DNA from: an uncultured Ezakiella sp.
Lineage (GTDB): Bacteria; Bacillota; Clostridia; Tissierellales; Peptoniphilaceae
DNA: 64,000 nucleotides
Assembly: GCF_943913045.1 (NCBI RefSeq)
Contig: NZ_CALTVH010000005.1
Location: 1 to 64,000, forward strand
Direction: 5' to 3'
Below, piece after piece: positions 43,480 through 53,700 of the stretch. The notes below the pieces were generated by a model, which did not search any database, was not told the origin of the DNA, and was given only the letters and a program-made list of their open reading frames with translations. Position numbers and translations under genes: made by a program. Numbering within the stretch: position 1 is the first letter of the stretch; each line of letters opens with the position of its first letter.

Positions 43480-44724
43480 ATGGATATAAAAACATTTTTT
43501 GACAAGTCAAAACTAAATTTCGAAGCCATGGACAATTTGTCAACCATGCTAAATGAAGCTGGCTTTGAAAGATTAAATGAAGAAGACAAGTGGGATTTAA
43601 AATCTGGCGGCAAATACTATGTAATAAAGAATGAAACTTCCCTCTTTGCCTTTAGAATGGGCAAGGACAAGAAAAATGGTTTCACAATCGTAGGCTCCCA
43701 CTCAGACTCCCCTGGCTTTAGGATCAAACCAAATCCAGAAATGATCAAGGAAGATGTCGTCGTCTTAAACACAGAAGTTTACGGCGGACCACTTCTATAC
43801 ACCTGGTTTGATAGGCCACTTTCAATCGGCGGCAAGGTCACAGTGGATTCTGGCAACCCCTTGAAGCCAAAGGTCATCAAGTACAGGTCCAAGGAAAATC
43901 TAATGGTCATCCCATCTGTTGCCATTCACATGAATCGCGAAGCCAACAAGGGCTGGGAAATAAATCCCCAAGAGCACACGCTACCAGTTGTTGGCCTGGA
44001 CAAGGACTTTAAATTAATCCCATATATTGAAAAGGAAATCGGCGAAAAAATAATCTCCCACGAACTCTATCTCATTGCTGACAATGACTTTGAGTACGCA
44101 GGAGTAAATGACGACTTCTTTATGACAGGCAGGATCGATAACCTAGCCATGGCATACGCAAGCGTAAATGCGATAATAAATGCCAAGGGCGGGGACAAAA
44201 CTGCAGTCGCATATGTGTCGGACAACGAAGAAATCGGATCAATGACAGCCCAAGGCGCCTTTGCTCCATTCTTTAGAGACACACTTGAAAGAATTGTTGT
44301 GGCCACAGGCGGAAATTTTGAAGACTTTAGAATAGCCCTCAAAAATTCCTTTATGATCTCAGCCGACCAAGCCCACGCAGCTCATCCAAACTTTGGAAAA
44401 GTTGCTGACCCAACCAACCGCCCACGCATGAACGAAGGGCCAGTTATCAAGGTCGCAGCAAACGGCGCCTACACATCGGATGCAAATTCAATTGCAGTCT
44501 TTAGAAACCTGGCAAAAATCGCTGGCGTCAAGACCCAAACCTTTGTCAACAGATCAGACAAACGCGGCGGATCAACCATCGCTTCAATCACAACATCCAA
44601 GATCGATATACCAATAGTCGACGTAGGAAACCCAGTCTGGGGCATGCACTCAGCAGTTGAAACTGCCGGCGTCAAAGACCAAGAAGCCATGGAAAAAATA
44701 ATGACAACCTTGTTCGAACAATAA
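43480..44724 (+). CDS. M18 family aminopeptidase (aspartyl aminopeptidase-like)
   Basis: 414 aa. Metal ligands are visible in GSHSDSPGFRIKP, GRIDNLAMAY, SDNEEIGS (catalytic Glu) and WGMHSAVETAG. Members are large cytoplasmic complexes that remove N-terminal residues, often acidic ones. It starts 9 bases after the glutaredoxin gene with GGAG and ends 27 bases before a terminator. Confidence 0.93.
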   Translation: MDIKTFFDKSKLNFEAMDNLSTMLNEAGFERLNEEDKWDLKSGGKYYVIKNETSLFAFRMGKDKKNGFTIVGSHSDSPGFRIKPNPEMIKEDVVVLNTEVYGGPLLYTWFDRPLSIGGKVTVDSGNPLKPKVIKYRSKENLMVIPSVAIHMNREANKGWEINPQEHTLPVVGLDKDFKLIPYIEKEIGEKIISHELYLIADNDFEYAGVNDDFFMTGRIDNLAMAYASVNAIINAKGGDKTAVAYVSDNEEIGSMTAQGAFAPFFRDTLERIVVATGGNFEDFRIALKNSFMISADQAHAAHPNFGKVADPTNRPRMNEGPVIKVAANGAYTSDANSIAVFRNLAKIAGVKTQTFVNRSDKRGGSTIASITTSKIDIPIVDVGNPVWGMHSAVETAGVKDQEAMEKIMTTLFEQ

Positions 44725-44750
44725 AAATTTATATAATATGTAAACAAAAA

Positions 44751-44777
44751 GGAGGTGAACAGTCACCTCCTCTTTTA
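44751..44777 (+). terminator. Terminator of the pepA-grx-M18 operon
   Basis: GGAGGTGA-ACAG-TCACCTCC followed by TCTTTTAATG. Confidence 0.88.
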
Positions 44778-44785
44778 ATGTGTAA

Positions 44786-45240
44786 AAAACTTAACCACGC
44801 GACATCGAGCCCCCGTGGTTGAGTGGCGACCATTTCAGGATCGCCGATACGCCACAGCCATAGCCGAGTAAGAGAATGTATACGTACTGAAAAATGTGCG
44901 GAGGAGAATATTTCGGGCGAGACTATTGGGCGACATTTTCCTCAGATTGTTGAATCCAATCAAACAAAATTTTTTGTCCGAAATAAATCGGACGCTACCT
45001 AAAATTTTGTTTTCTTGGGCAACAAGTTGCGTGAGTCACTGCTAGCCAATCGAGCATCATTATCACTCGCTCTCTTGGGCAGGGCTGCAAGTAGCCCCTG
45101 CACGCTTCGCGTTTTTTCTGATTGCTTGCAACAATTCTCAAGGAAAATCCCAGACATCCGACAAGTGTGATTGCCCCTTGTGAGAATGAACATTCATCGT
45201 GTATTTTTTCACGAGAACATCGCTTAACTTCTTATAGATA
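44786..45240. repeat. Intergenic repeat island 8 between convergent genes
   Basis: In minus-strand sense it holds a near copy of the start of island 1 (44790-44862: the GGCGA...TCGCC hairpin plus a CTCGATGTC-loop hairpin) and the nested hairpin also found in island 3 (44936-45030, inner TTTAT loop at 44977-44994). A degenerate TTTAT-type unit (about 45083-45105) and a degenerate CTTGT-loop hairpin (about 45155-45200) follow. Modules from islands 1 and 3 are thus joined in a new order. Confidence 0.8.
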
Positions 45241-45255
45241 TATTTTGCATATATT

Positions 45256-45894
45256 TTATTCATCAAATCTAAAAGATGCTTTTATCTCTTCCAACATAGC
45301 TTTTAATTCTTCGATAAGTGCTTTAATCGCAGAAGATTCTGTTTCATGAGAAGAATCTATAAAATAAAAATCAATATCTCCCTGCTTGCCTAAAAATTCC
45401 GCTCCAGAATAAGTTGCATTATTCTTACACACAATTATTTGAAACAAGCTCCCTGCAACTTCTATATCATTTTCATCTTTCGTAAAAAATTCAAAGTTCA
45501 AGATGTCTATATTTTCTTCTATCTTATCTTGGATAACATTATAAAATTTAATATTATATTTTTCCTCAGGGATTTCTATACTAAATCCATAATCATCATT
45601 ATGATAAATCAACTTGTTAGCTTTATATATACCGTAAAGACTCCTTTCATAGTCTTCAATAATTTTTCTTTCTATTTCTTTTTGATGCTCTATATCTTTT
45701 TTTAATTCATCAACTTCCCTTTGTTGAGTCTCTATTTGTTTTTTAAGGTTTTCTATTTCTACTTGCTTTTCTATCTCAACTTCATTTCGTGCATTCTCCA
45801 TTTCCACTTTTTCTACTTGCACATTCTTATCGGCACAAGCAGAAAAGAAAGAAAGAAATATAAAAACTACAATTAATTCAAATCTTAGTTTCAT
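45256..45894 (-). CDS. Uncharacterised lipoprotein with coiled coil
   Basis: 212 aa. The signal peptide ends in the lipobox FSAC (about residues 17-20), so the protein is membrane-anchored. A heptad-rich Glu/Lys/Gln coiled coil (about 25-80) is followed by a small globular domain (FSIEIPEEKYNIKFY onward) resembling PsbP/lipoprotein-type beta domains only loosely. I do not recognise a family. ATG at 45892-45894 chosen for its spacing from AAGGAG. It lies between two repeat islands and is more AT-rich than its neighbours. Confidence 0.7.
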   Translation of the reverse strand: MKLRFELIVVFIFLSFFSACADKNVQVEKVEMENARNEVEIEKQVEIENLKKQIETQQREVDELKKDIEHQKEIERKIIEDYERSLYGIYKANKLIYHNDDYGFSIEIPEEKYNIKFYNVIQDKIEENIDILNFEFFTKDENDIEVAGSLFQIIVCKNNATYSGAEFLGKQGDIDFYFIDSSHETESSAIKALIEELKAMLEEIKASFRFDE

Positions 45895-45964
45895 TCTGAT
45901 CATCTCCTTTATATATAATAGCATAAGGAATTAATAAATGCTATTGTGTTTAATGGCTAATCGC

Positions 45965-46235
45965 TTAGTAGGAACAACTTGAAGCCCTGCCCAAGAGAGC
46001 GATATACAAAATGGATAAATTTTCCTACGGATATTGATAAGAACGTTGTAGCGTCCACTTTATCGTGGACATCTCGAACGCGGAGACTCGATGTCCCGCG
46101 ATCGAGGTTTATATCACGCAACTTGTTGTTCAATCGTTGTATCGAAGGGAAAAACGATTGAGGACAACAATCTTAAAGAGAATGTGGCCCGAAAAATATC
46201 GATTACACCGTAGGAGTATGAGATATTTTTAATTA
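45965..46235. repeat. Intergenic repeat island 9
   Basis: TTTAT-loop hairpin GTCCAC/GTGGAC (46053-46070), CTCGA...TCGAG hairpin with an ACTCGATGT loop (46073-46106), a GTTGT...ACAAC hairpin with inner CAATCGTT/AACGATTG arms (about 46123-46172), and a hairpin with AAATATC/GATATTT arms (about 46193-46230). It lies upstream of the lipoprotein gene and beyond the terminator of the C-S lyase gene. Confidence 0.75.
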
Positions 46236-46250
46236 AATAAATCATACTAC

Positions 46251-46275
46251 AAAAAAGACCGGATTATTCCGGTCT
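46251..46275 (-). terminator. Terminator of the C-S lyase gene
   Basis: AGACCGGA-ATAA-TCCGGTCT followed by TTTTTG on the minus strand. Confidence 0.92.
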
Positions 46276-46298
46276 CTTCATACATATAATTTTATAGA

Positions 46299-47477
46299 TT
46301 ATTTTGCAGCATTGATTGCCACTGTAATCTTCTTGCATAGATCTTCGATAAACCTGGTTGGTGATGCAAGATTGATCCTTTCAAAGCCATAGCCTCCCTT
46401 GCCAAAGATATAACCTTCATCTAGGAAGACATCGTGCTTGATCATGTGCTTTTCTAATTCTTCGTGGTCCATGCCAAGAGCGCTGAAATCGAGCCACAAT
46501 AGGTATGTCCCTTGGTGGTCAGCGATTTTTATTTCAGGATGATTTTTCGCCATATAATCTCTGATATACTTGCTGTTTTCCTCAATCTTCTTCATCATTT
46601 CTTGGTACCAGTCTTCACACTTGTCATAGCAAAGCTCAACTGTCTTGTATCCAAGAGCTGTCGGACTGAGCCTAGAAGTGCAGGCAGCTCTTTTCACATA
46701 TCTTTCCCTCATTTCGGGATTTTTTACAAAAACTGTGCATAGGTCCATACCTGCAACATTAAAGGTCTTGGATGCAGATGTAAATGTAATAGCCCTATTT
46801 GCCAAGTCATCAGAAAGAGTTTGGAAAACTGTGTGCTTGTGGCCAGGCATAATCAAATCATTGTGAATTTCATCAGCAAAGAGAAGCTTATCATTTTTTA
46901 TAATTCCATCAGCCAATCTTTGGAGCTCTTCGCGCTTCCAAACCCTGCCAACAGGATTGTGTGGCGAGCAGAAAAGCAGAGCCTTGTTTTCTGGCTTTGC
47001 AATGAGTTCTTCAAAAAGAGCAAAATCAATCTCATAAGTATTATCTTTTTTAATCAAAGGACATTCAACAATCTTCCTGCCCAGAGCTTCAATAACCATA
47101 AAGAATGGATAATAAACTGGTGGCATAACGATAATGCCATCGCCAGGCTCGGTGAATTCTTCAATAGCCGTATAGATTGCACTGACAATAGCTTGGAAAT
47201 TAACAATCCATTCGCTTTCGATATCAAAGTCGTGGTGTCTCTTCATCCATGACTTAACGGCATTAAAATAAGGTTCATTGCCTACAGTGTAACCCAAAAC
47301 CATTTCATCCAAATAAGCCTTCAAACCCTCCACAAGGGCTGGAGCAGTTTTAAATTCCATATCTGCAACTGAAAAAGGCATACAATCATCACAAACATCA
47401 GCCTTCAGATCTTTCATAATGAGCCACTTCTTAGAACCTTGGGCCCTTCTATCAACAACTGTCTCAAAATCGTACAT
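46299..47477 (-). CDS. MalY/PatB-type C-S beta-lyase (pyridoxal phosphate aminotransferase fold I)
   Basis: 392 aa. PLP lysine in TSASKTFNVAGM, CSPHNPVGRVW (substrate/PLP phosphate region) and ADEIHNDL (Asp contacting the pyridine nitrogen) are all present. YGFERINLASPTR with the carboxylate-binding Arg ends the protein. These enzymes cleave cystathionine or cysteine, releasing H2S, ammonia and pyruvate. The ATG at 47475-47477 follows AGGAGG; the frame start 16 codons upstream has none. Monocistronic. It fits amino-acid fermentation and sulfide production. Confidence 0.92.
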   Translation of the reverse strand: MYDFETVVDRRAQGSKKWLIMKDLKADVCDDCMPFSVADMEFKTAPALVEGLKAYLDEMVLGYTVGNEPYFNAVKSWMKRHHDFDIESEWIVNFQAIVSAIYTAIEEFTEPGDGIIVMPPVYYPFFMVIEALGRKIVECPLIKKDNTYEIDFALFEELIAKPENKALLFCSPHNPVGRVWKREELQRLADGIIKNDKLLFADEIHNDLIMPGHKHTVFQTLSDDLANRAITFTSASKTFNVAGMDLCTVFVKNPEMRERYVKRAACTSRLSPTALGYKTVELCYDKCEDWYQEMMKKIEENSKYIRDYMAKNHPEIKIADHQGTYLLWLDFSALGMDHEELEKHMIKHDVFLDEGYIFGKGGYGFERINLASPTRFIEDLCKKITVAINAAK

Positions 47478-47597
47478 GAATATCCTCCTATTCTTTACTT
47501 CATTATAACACTTTTTAAGACTCATAGCAAGAAAAAGAAAAAGATTTTATCAATATTATAATCCCCTTCATAAGCATTAAAATTTGGATATATATTA

Positions 47598-47648
47598 AAA
47601 GCCGGCCTAGGCTATTGGTTTTTCCAATAGGTCTTAGCCGACTTTTTT
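47598..47648 (-). terminator. Large terminator hairpin of the giant-protein operon
   Basis: Arms of about 18 bases (CTATTGG/CCAATAG core, with GCCGGCC and AGCCGAC outer parts) enclose a five-base loop, with T-runs on both sides. It may work in both directions. Confidence 0.85.
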
Positions 47649-47715
47649 ATACCGCCGCCTATATTTTATTCAAGTAAGAACCCTGAATTTTTATAGAAGG
47701 CTTGCTTATACTTTT

Positions 47716-50700
47716 TTAATTGATTTCCTCATATTCTGCTGTTTTTTCTGGAAGTGGAGCTAAAACTCTTCCCCATTTACCTACGGTTCCCATTATAAGA
47801 TGACTAATGGTTAATTTCTTCACACTGCCTTCATAGAAGTTAATTTCTCCATCTGTAGCCCTCTTTACAGGCCCACCAAGGCCACCATTGACATTGAGAG
47901 TCCCATTTACAATCAATTGACCTGGGTTGTTTACATTAATTCCAAAGGTCGGTATCACCCTATAGGTCGCAGGAGCTTCTTTTCTCATATATTTTCCCCA
48001 GCCACTAGTTGCACCAGTGTACATATTTGGTCCATAAACAAAGACATGGCTGCCCTTAGAGATATTCATGGTTGCTCCTTTGTCAATTGTCAACTTCATA
48101 TCTGGCAGGAGCTTGGCATTGGCTATTGTAGTCAAGGTCGATCCAGACTTAATATTGATATTATAGAGGCCGCAAAAGGGAATTTCCTTACCCTTTGAAG
48201 ATGCAATACGTGAAGAAGTTATGTGCAAGGATAAGTCTTTTAATTCCAAATCACCATACACATCAAAATCCATCTTTCCATTGTCAATATTATAGGTCTT
48301 CCTTATATAGCCTGACTTTAAATTTAAGAGAGTGTCTTCTCCAATTATCCCCACTGTAGGTATTACATTTATAAGTGTTGCAATAATATGGGTCCTTGCC
48401 ATATACTTGCTACCAGCATTAATGGTTATGGGGACTTCTATATTGTTCATAGAGAACTGGTCTGTTGGGAATATTCTTCTATATAATCCGGTCGTTTCAG
48501 TCCCACCCCTATAGTCGTGGAGCATGAGTAGGTCTAGGACCTCAGATCCACTTTCCATAACAACTTCACCATCGCCTATTACAAAGCCTATGGAATTTAA
48601 GCGACCAGCAGATTTTACATTAATCTTGGTATCCGGACCCATTTCTAGCTGACTATAGTAGTGCATATAGATTTTTCCAGCCCCACTTTCATGGTTGCCC
48701 CTTGTCTTAGCATTTAAAGTTAAAGTGCCTGCTATATCTAAATTTTGTCCTTGGGGCAGGGTTAATTTTACAAATGGTCCCTTCTCCCTATCTATGAGCT
48801 TACCCCTACCATCTTGTGGTGCTGACTTGTCTTCTATATTATCACTATAGGTTTCATCAAAGGGTAGTAAAACTGTGACGCCCTTTTTAATTGTATGGTT
48901 ACTGGTTTCATATAAGCTTTCCCCTATTGCTTTTTCAGCAAAGGAAGTATTGTATTTAACTACAATTTGTTCCCCTTCCTTAGCCTTGGCCAATGCATCT
49001 TCCATGGTCAAAAAGTCTGTGCTGTCCTTACCAATAGTTGCTGATCCATACTTAAAGTAGACTTGGCCTTCAACTGTCGTGCCATCATCTTTGCTGGCGA
49101 CAAGATAAGCTTCAAAAGTTTTACCGCCATTTGACAAATCAAAGGTCGTAATTTCTTGTCCATCCTTTTTATCATAGTACTTATAGGTATTAAAGGACCC
49201 GCTTACATCTTCACCATCTTTTAATATTTTTACCTGGCCTATAGGGTCAGTCTTCTTGCTGTTGTCATCATAAACCCTGTTTACAATATTTTTGCCATCA
49301 ACTTGCTCATCACCAAGAACATAGCCTTCTTTTACGAAACGTATCTTATATACAGTATCCTCTGTAAAGACATAGTTATCATGAGTTGGCAATTCTGGCT
49401 CATATTTTACAAGATAACCATCATCAGTTTCTGCAGTTGGCATTTGTGATTTAATATCGATCCATTTACTTCCCTTTAATACACTTATAGGATCAGTTGA
49501 AGATATTCTTCCATTTTCCCCTTCAAGCTCAAAAGCAATTGTAACTTTAGGTCTAACGTATTTAACCACAATTTCATTATTTGTTTCGCTAACTTTAAAT
49601 GGAAGTGGTGTAGAATTTGCCAAGTCTAAGTCATAGTATTCTGGCTTTTTGTCTTCTACTTCTTTTACACTTGGGTCTGCAAGGAAGACTTTAGAGTCAA
49701 TTTGCCATTCACTTTGTTCCACATCATTCAAAAAGTATTTTACAGTATAGCTTAAAGTCTTAGTCTCATCAACTTTAAAGCTAACATTGGCAGTGTCTCC
49801 ATCTAGGGTAAGGCTGTCAATTATATATCCTTCATTAGCTTGAACAAGCTCTTTAGCTTGAACTTTTATTGATTCATCAGTAGCAGTCTTTCTTAAGACC
49901 TCAAAGTTATCTTTAACTGCATCTTTTAGCTTTCCATGATCTCCAGCTACGACTGTAATTGTCCTGTACTTAGTTGGATCTTTTTCCAATTTTGCAGTAA
50001 ATGTTTTATCTGCAGATAAGCTGGAGTCTAGGTTGATATTTTCCCAAACAACTTTTTGTCCTTCAGGTACTGATTCTGCTTTATGAGCTGGGATCTTTAC
50101 CCCTTGTTCTGCCAAAGTTTTTGTCTTTAAAACCTTGTATTCAGTTTGTACATTTTCTGCAAGTTCAAGGCCTTCAGGAATGACAAATTTTACTGTGACC
50201 CATTGGCTTGAGTCCTCAGTGGTAATGGGTTTTATGACCATATTGTGCTCTACCCTTAGGTCCTTCAAGTCTTCAACACTTACTTCCTTGGTCTCTTGAA
50301 CTATTAACTTCCTTAAGTCTTCTTCATTAAATCCAGTAAGTCCTGCTTCCTCTGATGTCTTAAAGCTCGTATAGGTGACTAGATATTTTTCAACTTGGTA
50401 ACCATCCTTGGCTTTAAAGACTGGTATGTCTGCACCCAAGCTTTCATGGTAAGGTTTAGTTATGACCTTCTTAGCTTGATCATCAAAGGTTCCAATTCCA
50501 TTGGCATCAAAGCTAACCTCTCTATCGTCAACCTTAAATTCAAAGTGGTATTGGTCACTAACCCAGACTTTTTCATCATCAAGATCAGTTTGACCCTCTG
50601 TGGCTAGATTAGCTATAATACCATGCCATTGGGCACAGAAGAGTCTGTCTTTCATTAAATCGAACACTTGATTTAAATCCATATTATCTTGTACATTAAA

Positions 50701-53700
50701 ACCAAATGCCCTAAGCACACTTTTAAGTTTAGATTGGATTTCACCTTTAACAGCAACCGCAGATTTTCTGCTACCGTCTGAATTGTAGAGGACAATCTTA
50801 TCATCTGCAAAAGCAACTGATTTAATATCTTCTACTTCAGTTATCTTGGTAAATACACCTGAGCCTAGGAGAGCTTCCTGTAAAGCATCAAAGGCAACAG
50901 CTTCTGGATTATGCAAGCGTAGGAAAACCGTTCTAGTATTTTCATCAAAGGAAAAATCTATATCCTTGTGATTAGATTTTACTTGGTCTATCTTTTCCTT
51001 GGCTTCTCTAGCTATTTGATTATTAGCCTCTTTAATAGCTGGGTTCTTGGGCTTGTAGGTGAATTCTATTACATTTTTGCTAGGATCCAGACCTATTGTG
51101 ATAGTTTTATTTTTTTCTCCTATTAAGTCGAAATTTTCTAAAGTTAGCGCATCTTCACTTACATTTTCATTGAAAGATTTATTTTCTACTACTTTAGAAG
51201 CCATAATTTCAACAGGTTTTCCGTAAGAATCTAGGGTTTTTTCTCCATTTTCGTCAACCTGTATGAATTTTACTTCATATTTTAAATTATCCACAGCCCT
51301 AAATAGAGCAGTGTAGGTCGCATCTTGAGTAACTACTGTAGGTTCGCTTGTGCCGTCCCCCTTATCTGTCATATCTTTTGGAAGTTCAGGATCCCATCTA
51401 TCAAAAATATAACCTTCATTTGCCTTAGGAGTTGGTTTCTTTATATCAGTCCAAAGAGTCCTCAATATAACTTCTTGGTCTTCAAATGCACCTTCCTCAA
51501 AGCTGCCATTTTCACCTGCAATAAATTTTATAGTAACCCATGCATTTGGATCTTTTTCAGCTCTTGCAATAAATTCCTTGTTGCTAACGTCTATGATGTC
51601 ACTTGCTGGATCCCAAGCTTTAAAGATATATCCTGTTGATGGTGTAACTTGTATACTTTCTTCATTTAGAAGGTCACTTAGCTTTGTGCCAATAGGAACA
51701 TTAAATATTAAAGAATCATCTTGAGACGTTCCCTTCAGCCTTAATCTAAGATTGTCACCAGCCTTCAGAGTGACATCTACCCACTTATTTGGATCTTTTT
51801 CAAAGCTTACGCTTACTGCAGCTTTTTCCTTGTCAACATTAAGGTCTTTAATTTGATAATTATCATCAGCCTGGACAAGTTTTTCAGCTTGAGCTTTTAC
51901 TTGATCTTCAGTAGCAGTTTTTAAGACTTCAAAAGTATTATTGTTTGCGTCTATTAGCTTGCCATTGTCTCCAGCTACAACTGTGTATACAGTGTATTTA
52001 CTTTTGTCTTTTTCAAATGAAGCTGTAAATACTATTTGGTCAGAATTATCTGACTTCTCAATTTGAGCATTAACATCAAAGTTTGGAGCCCAGACAAGTT
52101 TTTGTCCTGGACCAGGTGTGACATCGGGTACAACTATGCCAGCTTCTTTATAAGTCTGTCCGACATGGACTTCTTTAGATAATAATTCCTCAGTTCCATT
52201 GACAAATTTTACTGTGACCCATTTGCTTGGATCTTTTTCAAAGCTTACGCTTACTGTATTGTCCTCAACTTTGACTTCTCCAATTTGATAATAGTCATCA
52301 GCTTTGACAAGTCCTTTTGCTTGGGCTATTATATCAGCTTGCTCGGCAGTCTTTAAGACTTCAAAAGTATTATTTTCAGGATTAATCAGACTTCCATTTG
52401 CTCCAACTTCAACACTTATGGTCTTGAATTGGCCATCGTCTCTTACCAATTCAGCTGTATAAGTTATATTTTCTGTTAATTTAGAATCAAAGTCTACCTT
52501 CCATTCTAATTTTTTACCAACAGGAAGTGTGTCTGCGTTATGACCAGGTGTAACTACATTTTGTTCTCTCAAAGTTTGTGTCTTTAAGATTTCATATTCA
52601 GTTTTAGCACCATCTTTAAATTCAACACCACTTGGTAGGGCGAACTTTACTGTTACCCATTGACTTGGGTCCTTTGTATAGTTTGCTACAAAAGTTATAT
52701 CCTCATGAACAGCTACAGTCCTCGGATCAACTGTAAGGCCATTCATTTTCCAGCTTACCTTGTAACCTTCTTTGTCAGATGCAGGAATCTTAGTAGGATT
52801 TCCACCCCTATTAACCTCTTCAGTCTGAGTAGATGTTTCCATCTTGTATGTTACCTGGAGTTCTTGGACAATATTTATTTTTCCCACTGCAGTTTCAAAG
52901 GCGGAATTGCCCTTTGAATCTGTATAGGATACAAAGACTAGGAAGCCTTGGCCGTTGTAGCCATCTGGCACAGTCCAAGTTGCTTCATAATATCCTGGCC
53001 TAATCTCTGTCATGTTTGGATTTATGACAGACCTGTTGCTACTACCAGGTAGGGCAATCCTATAGCCTGCTTCGCCACCTGCTGGAGCATCAAAGGATAT
53101 GGTAACTGTTCGTCCCTTTTTCAGATTTTGATCAGCATCTGGCTTTAGATTTGTAATAGTAGGATTTTCTGCTGGTTTTTCTAGAGCCTTTATAGCTTCA
53201 AGCAAATTTTCCTTGGCCTTATCTACGCTTGCTTGTTCTGCATTTGGATCCTTATTTGTATCCTCTGCCCATGCTAGGGCTTGATCCATGGCAGCCAAGC
53301 TTGCAGGTGTATAAGCATTTCTATCCACAGCCTTCGCTTGATTAATCGCATTTTGTAGACCAGATTTATCAGCTTGGGCTTCTTGTTCAGTAACCTCTAC
53401 TGTGAGTGTAGCCCTGTGGTTGGTCCCTTCGACCCTGCCTTCTGCAGTTTTTGTGCCAACAGTACTTGTGTCAATGTGATCAGGTGTCCAGACAACTGGC
53501 TTTGATAGCTTGGCCCCGCTGTTTAAAACAACTGTAACCTTGTCTGGTAGGCTGATAACGTCAGCAACTTTTGCATTTATCTTGGCAGGATTTTCTATAT
53601 ATACAATCCTGTCTGTGCTTTCTTGTTCAACAAGATTGGCCAAGGCATCCACGATCCTGTCCTTAGCCTTAGCAATTTCCTCTGGGCTTGCATTTGGGTC

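Noticed and set aside
13493..45240. Repeat islands as insertion sequences
   Set aside because: No transposase frame or remnant was found in any island. Non-autonomous MITEs remain possible for the long module and this is noted in the findings.
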